Below, in pieces: positions 1 through 9,461 of a DNA stretch of 64,000 nt. Below the pieces are notes generated by a model, which made no database searches, was not told where the DNA came from, and was given only the letters and a program-made list of their open reading frames with translations. Position 1 is the stretch's first letter. Each line of letters opens with the position of its first letter. The stretch comes from Verrucomicrobiaceae bacterium (GTDB lineage: Bacteria; Verrucomicrobiota; Verrucomicrobiia; Verrucomicrobiales; Verrucomicrobiaceae). The stretch covers positions 186,001 to 250,000 of the forward strand of contig JABTUN010000003.1 of the NCBI GenBank assembly GCA_015075365.1. The letters run 5' to 3'. A program made the position numbers and the translations under genes.

Positions 1-435
1 CACAAGCAGCGCGGTGCCGATGATCTCGCAGATCAGATTGCTGGCCGTGTTGCGGATGGCGGGTCCGGTGCAAAAAACAGCGAGTTTGTCGCCCGTGCTG
101 TCGGTGACGCGCCAGTGCGGCAGGTAGGCGAGCCAGACGAGCACGCCGCCGAGGAAGGCCCCGGCCATTTGCGCGCCGATGTAGCCCGGAACGAGCGCCC
201 AGTCGAATTTGCCGATGGAGGCGAGGCCAATTGTGACCGCCGGGTTCAAATGCGCACCGCTGATCGCGTTTGTGCAATAGACGCCAACCGTGACCGCGAA
301 AGCCCAGCCGGCGGTGATGACGATCCAGCCCGCATTATGGCCTTTGGTCTGCTTGAGCACGACATTGGCGACGACGCCGTCGCCGAGAAGGATGAGGATC
401 ATCGTGCCGAGGAGTTCTGCGAGCGGTGCGGACAT
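1..435 (-). CDS. Aquaporin / glycerol facilitator (MIP family), C-terminus cut by window edge
   Basis: Reading the minus strand from the ATG at 435 gives 145 residues with no stop before the window edge. They show the first MIP helices and the signature SGAHLNPAVTIG around residues 61-72, which contains the first NPA half-helix motif. The family forms tetrameric inner-membrane pores for water or small polyols. The N-terminus MSAPLAELLGTMILILLGDG is a first membrane helix. The second NPA motif and the selectivity-filter residues that would separate water from glycerol channels lie outside the window, so substrate is unassigned. No partner gene is visible; the next gene is transcribed toward it after about 100 bases. 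Confidence 0.88.
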   Translation of the reverse strand, partial: MSAPLAELLGTMILILLGDGVVANVVLKQTKGHNAGWIVITAGWAFAVTVGVYCTNAISGAHLNPAVTIGLASIGKFDWALVPGYIGAQMAGAFLGGVLVWLAYLPHWRVTDSTGDKLAVFCTGPAIRNTASNLICEIIGTALLV

Positions 436-536
436 GGCGTGAGTGTGGTTGGTGGTTGGAATTTCCACGCGCAGGCTATCGGGCCGCGCGAAATCCGGCA
501 AGCATGGAGTTCCACGTCACAAAAGCCCGCCCAGCG

Positions 537-1802
537 TCACGCAAACACGTCCATCACCGGCCTGCCTTTGTCGCCGACGGTGAAGGGACGGTTGGTGGGC
601 GACATGACGACCTCGTCAACGGGCAGGCCGAGGCTCCAGCCGATGGTGGAGAGGAAATCCTGCACGCTGACCTGTTTGTCAGCCACGGAAAAGCCCTCCT
701 TGTCACTGGAGCCATAAACGAAGCCGCCTTTCACGCCACCGCCGGCCAGCATCGTGGAAAACACGCGCGGATGATGGTCTCGGCCCGCGTTGCCATTGAT
801 CTTGGGCCCGCGGCCGAATTCGGAGCAGAGCACGACGAGCGTCGTTTCGAGCAATCCGCGTGATTGGAGGTCCTCCAGCAGCGCGGCGAGCGCCACATCG
901 AGTTCCGTTCCCTTTTCCTCCAGCCCTTCCTCGATGTTGTTGTGCATGTCCCAGCCGCCGCTGGCCACCTCGATGTAGCGGATGCCTTTTTCGACGAGAC
1001 GGCGCGCGAGCAGGCAGCCCTGGCCAAATTTGTTGCGGCCGTATTTCTCCTTCAGCGCGTCCGGCTCCGCATCGAGCCGAAAGGCCTCCAGATCCGTGCT
1101 GGACATGATGGAGACGGTTTTTTCGTAGAACTCGGTGTAGCTCTTCACGCCGGCGGTCTGGAAGCGCTCGCGGAAGCCGGCGTCGAGCTTGTCGAGCATG
1201 GCGAGGCGCTTGCGCATGACCTCGTCGCTCACGTCGCTGCGGGAATACTGCAGTCCGGCATCTGGATCGAGAATCGGCAGCGGCGAGTAGCTGGCGGGGA
1301 AGAAGCCGTTGCCTGCGTTGGGCTGGCGGTTCACGCACACGCTGGAGGGCAGCGTCTTGTGGCTCGCGCCTTTGAAATGCTGCGCCCACGCACCGATGTT
1401 CGGATGCTGGATGGTGCCGCGCTGCTCGTAGCCGCTGCGGATGAGATACTGGCCGCTGGCATGCACGCCGGTTTTGGAGGTCATGCTGCGGATGATCGAA
1501 ATCTTGTCCGCCTGCTTCGCCAGATTTTCCATCGTGCCGCCGAGCTGGAGGTCCGCCTTGGTCTTGATAGGCGCCTTCGGTCCCTGTGTCGGGCCGTCCT
1601 TTGGATCAAGCGTGTCGATGTGCGACATGCCGCCGATCATTTGAAGGAAGATGACGTTTTTGGCTTTGCCGAAGCCCGGGCCATCGGCTGCAAAAGCTCT
1701 GCCGCCGAGTCCATGGAGCACGGTGACTCCGAGCGAGGCTTTCGCCCACTTCTCGCAGAAAGAACGGCGGCTGAGCGAGTCGAGTTGGTTTTCGAGTTTC
1801 AT
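537..1802 (-). CDS. DUF1501 family secreted protein (Tat-type leader)
   Basis: A 421-residue DUF1501 protein, a family related in fold to alkaline phosphatase/sulfatase enzymes and very abundant in Planctomycetes and Verrucomicrobia. The leader contains SRRSF (residues 11-15) followed by a hydrophobic stretch, as in Tat signals. Family landmarks seen are NVIFLQMIGGMSHIDTLDPK, GGWDMHNN and CSEFGRGPKINGNAGRDHHP near the C-terminus. I place the start at the ATG at 1802 rather than the TTG 9 bases upstream. It follows the DUF1549/DUF1553 gene by 24 bases, the standard operon pair in this phylum. The biochemical role is not established; a part in breakdown of complex extracellular polymers is often suggested. 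Confidence 0.9.
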   Translation of the reverse strand: MKLENQLDSLSRRSFCEKWAKASLGVTVLHGLGGRAFAADGPGFGKAKNVIFLQMIGGMSHIDTLDPKDGPTQGPKAPIKTKADLQLGGTMENLAKQADKISIIRSMTSKTGVHASGQYLIRSGYEQRGTIQHPNIGAWAQHFKGASHKTLPSSVCVNRQPNAGNGFFPASYSPLPILDPDAGLQYSRSDVSDEVMRKRLAMLDKLDAGFRERFQTAGVKSYTEFYEKTVSIMSSTDLEAFRLDAEPDALKEKYGRNKFGQGCLLARRLVEKGIRYIEVASGGWDMHNNIEEGLEEKGTELDVALAALLEDLQSRGLLETTLVVLCSEFGRGPKINGNAGRDHHPRVFSTMLAGGGVKGGFVYGSSDKEGFSVADKQVSVQDFLSTIGWSLGLPVDEVVMSPTNRPFTVGDKGRPVMDVFA

Positions 1803-1826
1803 GACGGTCAAATTTGGATGGTGCGC

Positions 1827-3908
1827 TTACTCCACAAAGACAAACTCACGCGTGTTGAACAGCACCCAGCTCAGATCGCGCATCGTGAGGCCGCTACCGA
1901 GGGCGGCGACGGCGTCGGCGAGTTCGTCGGGCTTGGGTTTGCGGCTGAAGAAGCTCAAGTAGAGGCTTTCGACCTGCTGCTCGGGTGATTTTTGTGCGGT
2001 GGCGGTCTGAATGACGAGCGAATCGTTTTGGCCGATTACACGCTGCGCCTCGCCGTTCATGAGCATGAGCACCTGCGGGATGCTGCCTTCGTCGCTGCTG
2101 CTGTCGGCGATCTGGCGGTCGCTTTGGCCGAACATGCGGAGGAAGTGCTGGTCTTTCTCTGGCTGGGGCAGCTCCGAGGCGCGGGCGAGCACGAGGCCGT
2201 TGCGCACAGGCGGGGCGACTTCGATGCTGTCGTCACCGCCGCTGATGAGAGGTTGCATCGGGCGCTTTTTCTTGTTTTTGGCCGCGCCTTTGGTGCCGCC
2301 ATACTGGCGCATGCCACGTGCGGCTTTTTCGATGTCGGCCACGATGCTTTCCTTTGTCGCGCCTTCTCCGAAGTCGATCTTCATCACCTCGGCGTAGGTC
2401 TGGCCACGGTGCGCGTGGAATTTGTCCACTTCCGCGCCGACGACGAGCGTGGCACAACTGTCCCAGGCCTGCTCCGCGCTCATGCGGCGGAGGACGGGAC
2501 CGGGGAAGAGATAGGGGCCGCCATCGGCCAGCTCATGGCTGGTGGCCTCCCGCTGATAGGCCTGCGTGTTGTAGAGCAGGCGCATGAACTGCTTCATGTC
2601 GAATTTCAGGCGCACCATCTCGGTGGCAAGGTGATGCAGCAGCGCCGGGTTCACGCTGGCGTTCGGATCATCGAGATCGGTGACGGGTTCCTTGATGCCG
2701 ACGCCGAAGGCGCGCTTCCACAGGCGGTTCGCGATGGTCATGGCAAAGCGCGGATTGTCCGGCGAGGTCATCCATTTTGCGAACTGCGTGCGCAGGTCCT
2801 CCTCGTTCTTCGTCTGCACGCCCTGGTAGGCTTTTTTCGTCTTGTCATCGGCCCAGGTGACGAGTTTCGGCTTCACGAGATCGCCGGGCTTGCCGTCGGG
2901 GTATTTGTAGTCATCCGGCAGCTTGAGATCGTTCTCGCTGCCGTCCTCGACGGCCATGGCGTTCACGCGCAGGATGTTTTTCGCCTGCTGCTGAATGCGG
3001 CGGTCATCAATGCTGGCGAGCACGCGGCGCATGTTCTGCATGCCGTAGCCTTTGCTGCCGCGCGTGCCATAGGTCTCCGTGGCGCCGAAAAACGCGGCCA
3101 TTTCATAGAACTGCCGCTGCGTCCAGTCCGCGAAAGGGTGATCATGACATTGCGCGCAGGACACATTCGCGCCGAGGAAGGTGCTGAGCGTGAGGGAAAG
3201 GTTGTCGAGACGCATGCCCGCATCGCGCAGCAGGTAACCGGTCGCGCCGTTGTCGAGCAGCTTGCCGTCCGCGGTCATCATGGTGAAGACGAGCTTGTCC
3301 CACGGCGTGTTTTCCGCGATCTGGCCCTTCAACCAGTCCTGATAGGTATAAAAGCGCGCTTTTTGGGCCACATCGGCCACGCGCAGCATGTCGGCGAAGT
3401 AGTTGAAAAGATGGCTCCGGTAGCCTTCGGAGTTCAGCAGCTTGTCGATGACCTTCGCACGCTTCGACACGCTCGTGTCGGTGATGAACTCCAGCGCCTC
3501 CTCGCGTGTCGGGATGCGGCCCGCGATGTCTAGATAGACCCTGCGCACGAATTGCTCGTCGGAGGCCAGTGGATTGGGCTTCTGGCCCGCCTTGGCGAGC
3601 CCGGCGTCCACCAACATGTCAATGCGGGCGGCGGCCTGGGCCAGATTCGGGTCTGCCGGGATGCCGAGACCTTGCGGCTTCAGCGTTCTGGCCGCCTCCT
3701 GGTCCGCTGCGGAGAGTTTGTCGAGCGGCAGGCGGTAAACGTAGCCGTTTCGGATTTGCAAGAACACCTGGCCGTCCTCAATGCCGCGAAACGTGGCCTC
3801 CAGTTTACGCCCCTGTGAGTCGGTCCAGGTGCGATAGACCTCGTTTTCAGCACGGAGGCCGATAGTGAGCAAAACTGAGGCAAAAAAAGCAAAATAGCGC
3901 GTCTTCAT
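1827..3908 (-). CDS. SHD1 / DUF1549 / DUF1553 secreted protein
   Basis: A 693-residue protein with a short Sec signal (MKTRYFAFFASVLLTIGLRA), an SHD1-like domain (about 24-75; YRTWTDSQGRKLEATFRGIE and RLPLDKLSAADQ), a DUF1549 domain (about 90-330; DEQFVRRVYLDIAGRIPTRE, and CAQCHDHPFADWTQRQFYEM) and a DUF1553 domain (about 380-690; FAMTIANRLWKRAFG, VLRRMSAEQAWD). The CxxCH sequence is part of DUF1549; there is no separate N-terminal planctomycete cytochrome domain, which many relatives carry. It is the first gene of the pair with the DUF1501 gene downstream. Divergent from the repeat-protein gene at 4079, with a 170-base AT-richer spacer between them that should hold both promoters. Confidence 0.9.
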   Translation of the reverse strand: MKTRYFAFFASVLLTIGLRAENEVYRTWTDSQGRKLEATFRGIEDGQVFLQIRNGYVYRLPLDKLSAADQEAARTLKPQGLGIPADPNLAQAAARIDMLVDAGLAKAGQKPNPLASDEQFVRRVYLDIAGRIPTREEALEFITDTSVSKRAKVIDKLLNSEGYRSHLFNYFADMLRVADVAQKARFYTYQDWLKGQIAENTPWDKLVFTMMTADGKLLDNGATGYLLRDAGMRLDNLSLTLSTFLGANVSCAQCHDHPFADWTQRQFYEMAAFFGATETYGTRGSKGYGMQNMRRVLASIDDRRIQQQAKNILRVNAMAVEDGSENDLKLPDDYKYPDGKPGDLVKPKLVTWADDKTKKAYQGVQTKNEEDLRTQFAKWMTSPDNPRFAMTIANRLWKRAFGVGIKEPVTDLDDPNASVNPALLHHLATEMVRLKFDMKQFMRLLYNTQAYQREATSHELADGGPYLFPGPVLRRMSAEQAWDSCATLVVGAEVDKFHAHRGQTYAEVMKIDFGEGATKESIVADIEKAARGMRQYGGTKGAAKNKKKRPMQPLISGGDDSIEVAPPVRNGLVLARASELPQPEKDQHFLRMFGQSDRQIADSSSDEGSIPQVLMLMNGEAQRVIGQNDSLVIQTATAQKSPEQQVESLYLSFFSRKPKPDELADAVAALGSGLTMRDLSWVLFNTREFVFVE

Positions 3909-4078
3909 GGCTGGGATAGTTCATCAAACAACTCGGCAGGCATAAAGTTGCGCGGATTGGTTGATTTCACTAGGTTGGCGAAGGATTGGAAAAAACCTTG
4001 TAACAAAGCCTCTCGAACCTGGTATAGGGAAGTTGAATTTGGTCAGATTAACTCTCTTAATGCATTTGCAGTCCCAAT

Positions 4079-7000
4079 ATGAAAAAGAGGTATTTTATTG
4101 TTTTTTGTGTGCTGGTTTTCATCCAAGTTTCTAATTTGTATGCGGTTCCACCTGTAAACGATGCGTTTGCGAACCGGGCCCCCGTCACAGGAAGTCTTCC
4201 ACAGACGCTCAATGGGACGAATGTCGAGGCTACCAAAGAATCAGGTGAACCCAACCATGCCGGCACCACAGGAGGCAAGTCTGTTTGGTGGACATGGACG
4301 GCACCTTCAACCGGCTCCTACATCATCAAGACGATGGGCAGCAATTTCGACACTGTTCTTGCTGTGTACACGGGTGCTGCGGTGAATGCGCTCACACTTC
4401 GAGCATCGGACGATGACTCTGGTGGTGGTGGAACCAGTTTTCTCACTCTGTCGGCCACTGTGGGGACTGTGTATCAAATCGCTGTTGATGGTTGGGCCGG
4501 GGCATCGGGAAACATCACGCTGACTATAGAGCCTCCTCCTCCGCCACCAGCGAACGACGCCTTTGCTGACCGATTGAACATCAGCGGACTCAGTTTGATC
4601 TCGGGCAACAATAACAATGCCACCAAAGAGGCGGGGGAATCAAACCATGCCGGCTATTCCGGGGGGCGTTCCGTATGGTATTCCTGGACAGCTCCAGCCT
4701 CAGGCGAAGTGAGCATGTGGACCACCAACAATGGTTTCAGCACCCTCTTAGGAATCTACACAGGAAGCAGTGTTAATGCACTGACCCAGGTTGGCAGTGT
4801 GGCCTTCGGTGGGCAGGCGGTGTTTCAAGTCACGGGCGGAACAAGTTACCAGATTGCCGTGGATGGCTACAACCCTTCCTCAGGCAGCTTTACGTTAAAC
4901 ATTGGCAGTGTGATTCCGCCGCCTGCCAACGATGCGTTCGGGGCACGGATCGTGCTTCCGAGTGGTGCGACCGCCACTGCGGGTACGAATGCGGGCGCCA
5001 CCAAGGAGCCGGGCGAACCGAATCACGGGGGCAACGCTGGGGGAAAATCTGTCTGGTGGACCTGGATGGCGCCCTCTTCGGGTGAGGTGACCATTGAGGT
5101 CACCAATTCGACTTTTTATCCCCTGATCGGCATTTATACCGGAAGTAGTGTGGCAGCACTTGTGTCGGCGGGTGCGACGTCGGGAGGCAACACGGCCAAT
5201 TTCATGGCGGCATCCGGCGTGACCTATCACATCGCGGTTGATAGCGGAAGCATGCCAAACGGAGGCAACTTTGAGCTCGGTATCAGTGACCCGGTCCCGC
5301 CACCGGCTAATGATCAATTTGCAAACCGCGTATTACTCCCGGGAACCTTTGCCAAAGTGAATGGCTACAATAATGGTGCCAGCAAAGAAGCTGGGGAGCC
5401 GAGCCATGCAGGAAACACGGGTGGCAAGTCGGTCTGGTATCGCTGGGTCGCGCCATCGAATGGCACTTTCAGCGCCTATTTGGTTGGCGATGGCACCTTT
5501 GCCAACAACGCCATGCTCGCTATTTACACCGGTAGTGCTGTGAATGCCCTCACGCCTGTTGGCAGTGCGTCGTGGGGCACACCGCGGACGGTTTCCTTCA
5601 CCGCAACTGCCGGAACGGAATATCAGATCGCAGTTGATGGGGCTAGCTGGACGCCGGGAGTCGTCTTCTCGGGGGCTTTTCTGCTAAGCGTGTCCCAAAC
5701 GGCCGCAAACAACGCTTTTGCAGACGCTATTGATCTGGGGGCGGCAGCAAATGGCTCCTCCACGAGTTGGGTGGACTTCGGTGCGAACACCGAGATGGGT
5801 GAGCCGGGGCATCCCGCGTTCCCATGGAATCCCATGATGCATCGAACGATCTGGTGGAAGTGGACCGCCCCAGTGTCCGGCCTTTTCAGCTTTGACACCC
5901 TCGGGTCAGACTTCGACACGGTGCTGGAGGTTTATACAGGAACCGCAGTGAACGCGCTGAGCCTTGTCGCGGAGAGTCACGACGCGGACGCGGAGGGACG
6001 CAGCAGCATCGCTTTCCAGGCCGCGTTGGGCACAAGTTATTATTTCCGTGTCATGGGGGAGACCGTGAATGACATCGGAAACGTGGCTTTGCAGTTCACT
6101 CAATTAGGTGCGCCAGGCAGTCTTTCAGATCACATCAGGCTCGGACGTGCTTATCTCCAGTTACAGACCACGCCGTCGCTGGCGGCGGCTGATGCCCAGT
6201 TTGCTGCAGCACTGGCGATTGATGCGAACCACCCAGAAGCCAATTTTCTCAAGGCTGCGACCGGTCTTGCCAGACTGGAGCAGGGCGCGGCATTCGAGAG
6301 CGCTCTGGCCGGCCTAGGCATCACCGATGGAGATCTGTATGGTGGTGGTCACACCATCCCTGAAGACGTCAATGGCGACAGAATAGCCACGCCGGGCACT
6401 CACACCTCCAATGGGTTGAATTATTTGGTCAACACGGCCCTTCCTCAACTGACGGTTGTTCGCAACCATCTCGACAAGGTCTCCGCGTCAAGTTTTCACA
6501 CCACGCTCTCAGACGGGGAGAGCGCTCTTCGTTTTGTTCGTGTGGACGCAGGTGATGTGGCCTTGATGCGCGCTTCCACATATATGTTGGAGGCGCTGAT
6601 CCGCCTTCTGCAGACCTATGATGCAGGGGCCTCTATGGCCGATCTGATCAACCAGAGCAACACGCAGGACCTGACCGCGGAATCTCTGGTCGGATCGTTC
6701 TCCAATCTGCTCGAATCCACCGGAAACGACCAGCGCCAGGCGCTCAAGTCGGCACTTCAGAACGCCAACACCCATTATCAAAGCGGCTCCGCGTTCATCC
6801 GTAACAACAGGGTTGATCCGGGTGACGCGGACTTTCTGTTTGCCATTGCGCCTGAGAACACGCAGGTCGAGGCAGACGCGCGGGCTCGTTCACAAGAAGT
6901 TTCTGACTCCTTGAACGGCTCCACTACGGTTGCTGGCGAGACGGTCAATCTTGCTCAAGTCATTCAAGGGCCGGATGTCTCCCTCCGGAATCGCCTGCCC

Positions 7001-7555
7001 GGGTTGATGGGCAACAAGGCAGTCTCCAGCACCACTCCGGACCCGACTTTCAGCGGGGCGGCTCCGCATTTGACCCAAAACCACATCAACAATGAACTTC
7101 GAGTCCATGGCCTGCTTTACGAAACCACCAGTTTTGGAAGTTGGTCCGGTCATTTCTTGAAAAACCTTCCCCTGTCCGATCAGCTCAAAACTGCTGATCC
7201 AGATGGAGACCTGATCAACAATTTCGCGGAATACGCCTTCAACCTCAATCCGAGAGAGAGATCGGCCACTAGCGATTACGCCACCTCGGGGCTGGAAACC
7301 AACCTGATCGATGGCAAGGCGTATCTGAACATCATTTACAACCGCCGTATCAACCGGCCCAACGTCAGCTATGTGGTGGCGGTATCGGACAATTTGACGG
7401 CATGGGATCGCACTCAAGCCCAGTTGGTGCAGGTGGGCCTGCCCGTGCCAAACCCCGACGGCGTCACCGAATCGGTGCAGTTTCGCGTTCTGGCGGATCC
7501 GACCCTCACGGATCGCAAGTTCATTCGCATTGAAGTCACGGACCTAACACCCTGA
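4079..7555 (+). CDS. Large secreted protein with five PPC-like beta-sandwich repeats
   Basis: A 1158-residue protein with a clear Sec signal (MKKRYFIVFCVLVFIQVSNL) followed by five related units of about 125 residues (roughly 24-155, 157-280, 280-400, 402-530, 535-680). Each starts with PPANDAFANR-like sequence, then ATKE(A/S)GEPNHAG, GGKSVWWTWTAP, AVYTGxxVNAL and YQIAVDG. This is the pattern of pre-peptidase C-terminal type beta-sandwiches. Residues 680-1120 are helix-rich and include a TPR-like stretch (AAADAQFAAALAIDANHPEA); DPDGDLINNFAEYAFNLNP near the end is a calcium-binding type-3-like repeat. The N-terminal codons are AT-rich compared with neighbours. No catalytic domain is recognised; an adhesive or surface role is inference. 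Confidence 0.85.
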   Translation: MKKRYFIVFCVLVFIQVSNLYAVPPVNDAFANRAPVTGSLPQTLNGTNVEATKESGEPNHAGTTGGKSVWWTWTAPSTGSYIIKTMGSNFDTVLAVYTGAAVNALTLRASDDDSGGGGTSFLTLSATVGTVYQIAVDGWAGASGNITLTIEPPPPPPANDAFADRLNISGLSLISGNNNNATKEAGESNHAGYSGGRSVWYSWTAPASGEVSMWTTNNGFSTLLGIYTGSSVNALTQVGSVAFGGQAVFQVTGGTSYQIAVDGYNPSSGSFTLNIGSVIPPPANDAFGARIVLPSGATATAGTNAGATKEPGEPNHGGNAGGKSVWWTWMAPSSGEVTIEVTNSTFYPLIGIYTGSSVAALVSAGATSGGNTANFMAASGVTYHIAVDSGSMPNGGNFELGISDPVPPPANDQFANRVLLPGTFAKVNGYNNGASKEAGEPSHAGNTGGKSVWYRWVAPSNGTFSAYLVGDGTFANNAMLAIYTGSAVNALTPVGSASWGTPRTVSFTATAGTEYQIAVDGASWTPGVVFSGAFLLSVSQTAANNAFADAIDLGAAANGSSTSWVDFGANTEMGEPGHPAFPWNPMMHRTIWWKWTAPVSGLFSFDTLGSDFDTVLEVYTGTAVNALSLVAESHDADAEGRSSIAFQAALGTSYYFRVMGETVNDIGNVALQFTQLGAPGSLSDHIRLGRAYLQLQTTPSLAAADAQFAAALAIDANHPEANFLKAATGLARLEQGAAFESALAGLGITDGDLYGGGHTIPEDVNGDRIATPGTHTSNGLNYLVNTALPQLTVVRNHLDKVSASSFHTTLSDGESALRFVRVDAGDVALMRASTYMLEALIRLLQTYDAGASMADLINQSNTQDLTAESLVGSFSNLLESTGNDQRQALKSALQNANTHYQSGSAFIRNNRVDPGDADFLFAIAPENTQVEADARARSQEVSDSLNGSTTVAGETVNLAQVIQGPDVSLRNRLPGLMGNKAVSSTTPDPTFSGAAPHLTQNHINNELRVHGLLYETTSFGSWSGHFLKNLPLSDQLKTADPDGDLINNFAEYAFNLNPRERSATSDYATSGLETNLIDGKAYLNIIYNRRINRPNVSYVVAVSDNLTAWDRTQAQLVQVGLPVPNPDGVTESVQFRVLADPTLTDRKFIRIEVTDLTP

Positions 7556-7567
7556 GCAACATCGGAT

Positions 7568-8413
7568 TCAGAGCAGCTCCTCAACGAACCGCTTCGGATC
7601 AAACGGCTGGAAATCCTCCACACGCTCGCCGAGGCCGATGAAGCGGGTGGGAACGCCGAGTTCCTGCTGGATGGCAACGAGGACGCCTCCCTTGCCGCTG
7701 CCGTCGAGCTTGGTGACGATGACACCGGTGAGCGGGATGGCTTTGTGGAACTCGCGGGCCTGCTGCAGGGCGTTTCCGCCGGTGGTGGCGTCGCAAACGA
7801 GCAAAACCTCGTGCGGGGAGCTGGGATCACGGCGGCCGAGGATGCGGTGAATCTTTTTCAGCTCCTCCATGAGGTTGTGCTTCGTGTGGAGGCGGCCGGC
7901 GGTGTCGCAGATGAGGAAGTCAGCCTTTTCGCGCACGGCTTTTTCATACGCGTCGAAGCAGACGGCGGCAGGATCGCAGTTCGGCGGACCTTTGACGAGC
8001 GGAATGCCCAGACGCTCGCTCCACACAGTGAGCTGCTCGACAGCGGCGGCGCGGAAGGTGTCCGCGGCGGCCAGAACGACCTTGTGGCCGCGATGGTGCA
8101 GCACATGCGCCAGTTTCGCGGTGGAGGTGGTTTTGCCGGTGCCATTCACACCGACGATGAGGAGCACCTTGGGCTTTCCTTCGAGCGTTGTGAGCTGCGG
8201 GACGGCTTCGGGCAAAATCTTCCGCACATGATCGCGGGCCACCTGGACGATGTCCGCGCCGTGGAGCTTCCGCTGCTGCGCTTTGAGGTCGTTGACGATC
8301 TGCACGGCCAGTTTCGGGCCCAGATCGCCGCTGATGAGCGAGGCTTCGAGGTCGTCCCAGTCGATGTCGGGCTTGGTGAAACGCTGGAGGAGGGATTTGA
8401 AGAAGCCGGCCAT
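7568..8413 (-). CDS. ftsY: Signal recognition particle receptor FtsY
   Basis: The bacterial SRP receptor, a GTPase that docks the SRP-ribosome complex at the membrane for co-translational insertion. The 281 residues comprise the NG domain only: helical N domain (1-95), G1 loop GVNGTGKTTSTAKLA, the DTFRAAAVEQL box, DTAGRLHTKHNLMEEL (G3) and VTKLDGSGKGG (G4/G5). The acidic A domain of E. coli FtsY is absent, which is common outside proteobacteria; a short amphipathic N-terminus (MAGFFKSLLQRF) may serve for membrane binding. It ends 12 bases from the convergent repeat-protein gene and begins 2 bases after the nusB stop, so it belongs to the rib-nusB-ftsY run. Confidence 0.97.
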   Translation of the reverse strand: MAGFFKSLLQRFTKPDIDWDDLEASLISGDLGPKLAVQIVNDLKAQQRKLHGADIVQVARDHVRKILPEAVPQLTTLEGKPKVLLIVGVNGTGKTTSTAKLAHVLHHRGHKVVLAAADTFRAAAVEQLTVWSERLGIPLVKGPPNCDPAAVCFDAYEKAVREKADFLICDTAGRLHTKHNLMEELKKIHRILGRRDPSSPHEVLLVCDATTGGNALQQAREFHKAIPLTGVIVTKLDGSGKGGVLVAIQQELGVPTRFIGLGERVEDFQPFDPKRFVEELL

Positions 8414-8415
8414 CG

Positions 8416-8907
8416 TTATTCCCGATTCTGGATTTGATGCGCTTCGCCCGGCTCTGAGTCCTGATTCGGCGCGGGCGCGGGTCTGGAATGCCTGGGCTCG
8501 TTCGGGCGCAGTTTCTTCGCCAGGCGGTCGAGGACGCCGTTGACGAAGGAACCAGATTCGCCAGCGCTGAGGGCCTTGGCGACTTCGATGGCCTCGTTCA
8601 AAACGACGGGCGCGGGAACCTCCGGGCAGTGCAGCAACTCGTGAACAGCCATGCGCAGCACATTACGGTCCACGGTGGAGAGGCGCTCGAAGCTGAAATT
8701 CACCAGGCAGCCGCGGATGTGCTCGTCGATGGCGGTTTGATGCTGCAGCACGCCTTTGATCAGGGTTTCGGCATACTGGCGGGTGCCGGCCTTGGCGGTG
8801 TGGAGCGTCCAAAACGTCTCCAACTGGCTTTCCTGCGCCTCGCTGTGCATGTCACAGGAGAAAAGGTATTGAACGGCGGCTTCGCGGCCTTCGCGGCGTT
8901 TTCCCAT
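8416..8907 (-). CDS. nusB: Transcription antitermination factor NusB
   Basis: An all-helical RNA-binding protein that joins NusE(S10), NusA and NusG in antitermination on rRNA operons. The sequence has the family start GKRREGREAAVQYLFSCDM and the C-terminal VLNEAIEVAKALSAGESGSFVNGVLDRLAKKLR. I start at the ATG at 8907 (MGKRREGREA), 10 bases after the ribH stop, because the ATG at 8937 would add ten residues overlapping ribH. The C-terminal 25 residues are a polar tail not typical of the family. The ribH-nusB order is very common in bacteria. Confidence 0.95.
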   Translation of the reverse strand: MGKRREGREAAVQYLFSCDMHSEAQESQLETFWTLHTAKAGTRQYAETLIKGVLQHQTAIDEHIRGCLVNFSFERLSTVDRNVLRMAVHELLHCPEVPAPVVLNEAIEVAKALSAGESGSFVNGVLDRLAKKLRPNEPRHSRPAPAPNQDSEPGEAHQIQNRE

Positions 8908-8917
8908 GGTGTGTGGT

Positions 8918-9418
8918 TCAGGCGAGTTCAGTTTCACCGGCGAATCCGGCGCGCATTTTGGCGAAGAGATTGATCATCTGCACGCAGACGCGCGCAGCCT
9001 CGGTGCCGCGATTGATGGTGGCGCCCAGGCAGCGCTCCTCGGCCTGCTCCGCATCATCAACGAGCAGCACCTCGTGCACCACGGGCGTGCAATGCCGCAC
9101 CGCCATGTCTTGCAGCGCCTGCGTGACGCTGCTGCCGACGAGATCGGCATGCTGCGTGCTGCCGCGGATGATGACACCGAGCGCGATGACGGCATCCGGA
9201 TTCGCATTGCGCAAAACCAGCTCCGTGGTCACCGGAATCTCAAACGCTCCCGGCACGCGATACACGTCCACCGTGGCCTGCGGTGCCAGATCTTCCAGCT
9301 CCGCCGCCACGGCGTTCACGAGGCCCTGCACGAACTGGTTGTTGTACATGCTCGCCACGACGGCGATGGAAACCGGCGCATCAAGCGGGCGGGGACGGGC
9401 GGGGGCGAATTGGGACAT
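8918..9418 (-). CDS. ribH: 6,7-dimethyl-8-ribityllumazine synthase
   Basis: The penultimate enzyme of riboflavin synthesis, condensing 5-amino-6-ribitylaminouracil with dihydroxybutanone phosphate. The 166 residues show the substrate loop GAFEIPVTTELVL and the conserved ALGVIIRGSTQHADLVGSSVTQALQ segment with the catalytic-site histidine; the family usually has GxxxHxxxxxxxxxxG at this place. RibBA, which supplies the butanone phosphate, is encoded immediately upstream with a 43-base gap that holds a period-7 repeat. The cytosolic 60-mer or pentamer assembly cannot be told from sequence. Confidence 0.96.
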   Translation of the reverse strand: MSQFAPARPRPLDAPVSIAVVASMYNNQFVQGLVNAVAAELEDLAPQATVDVYRVPGAFEIPVTTELVLRNANPDAVIALGVIIRGSTQHADLVGSSVTQALQDMAVRHCTPVVHEVLLVDDAEQAEERCLGATINRGTEAARVCVQMINLFAKMRAGFAGETELA

Positions 9419-9421
9419 AAA

Positions 9422-9456
9422 GCGGAGAGCGAAGGGCTGAGAGCGAAGAGTCCGAG
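9422..9456. repeat. Period-7 intergenic tandem repeat (5 units)
   Basis: Five degenerate 7-base units, GCGGAGA GCGAAGG, then GCTGAGA, GCGAAGA and GTCCGAG, fill the spacer between ribBA and ribH. Similar period-7 arrays occur at 10765, 45775 and 63731, always in spacers. Function unknown. Confidence 0.6.
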
Positions 9457-9461
9457 CAGCT

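Noticed and set aside
1992-3533. 513-codon plus-strand frame
   Set aside because: Antisense to the DUF1549/DUF1553 gene, rich in His/Ala/Val typical of shadow frames.
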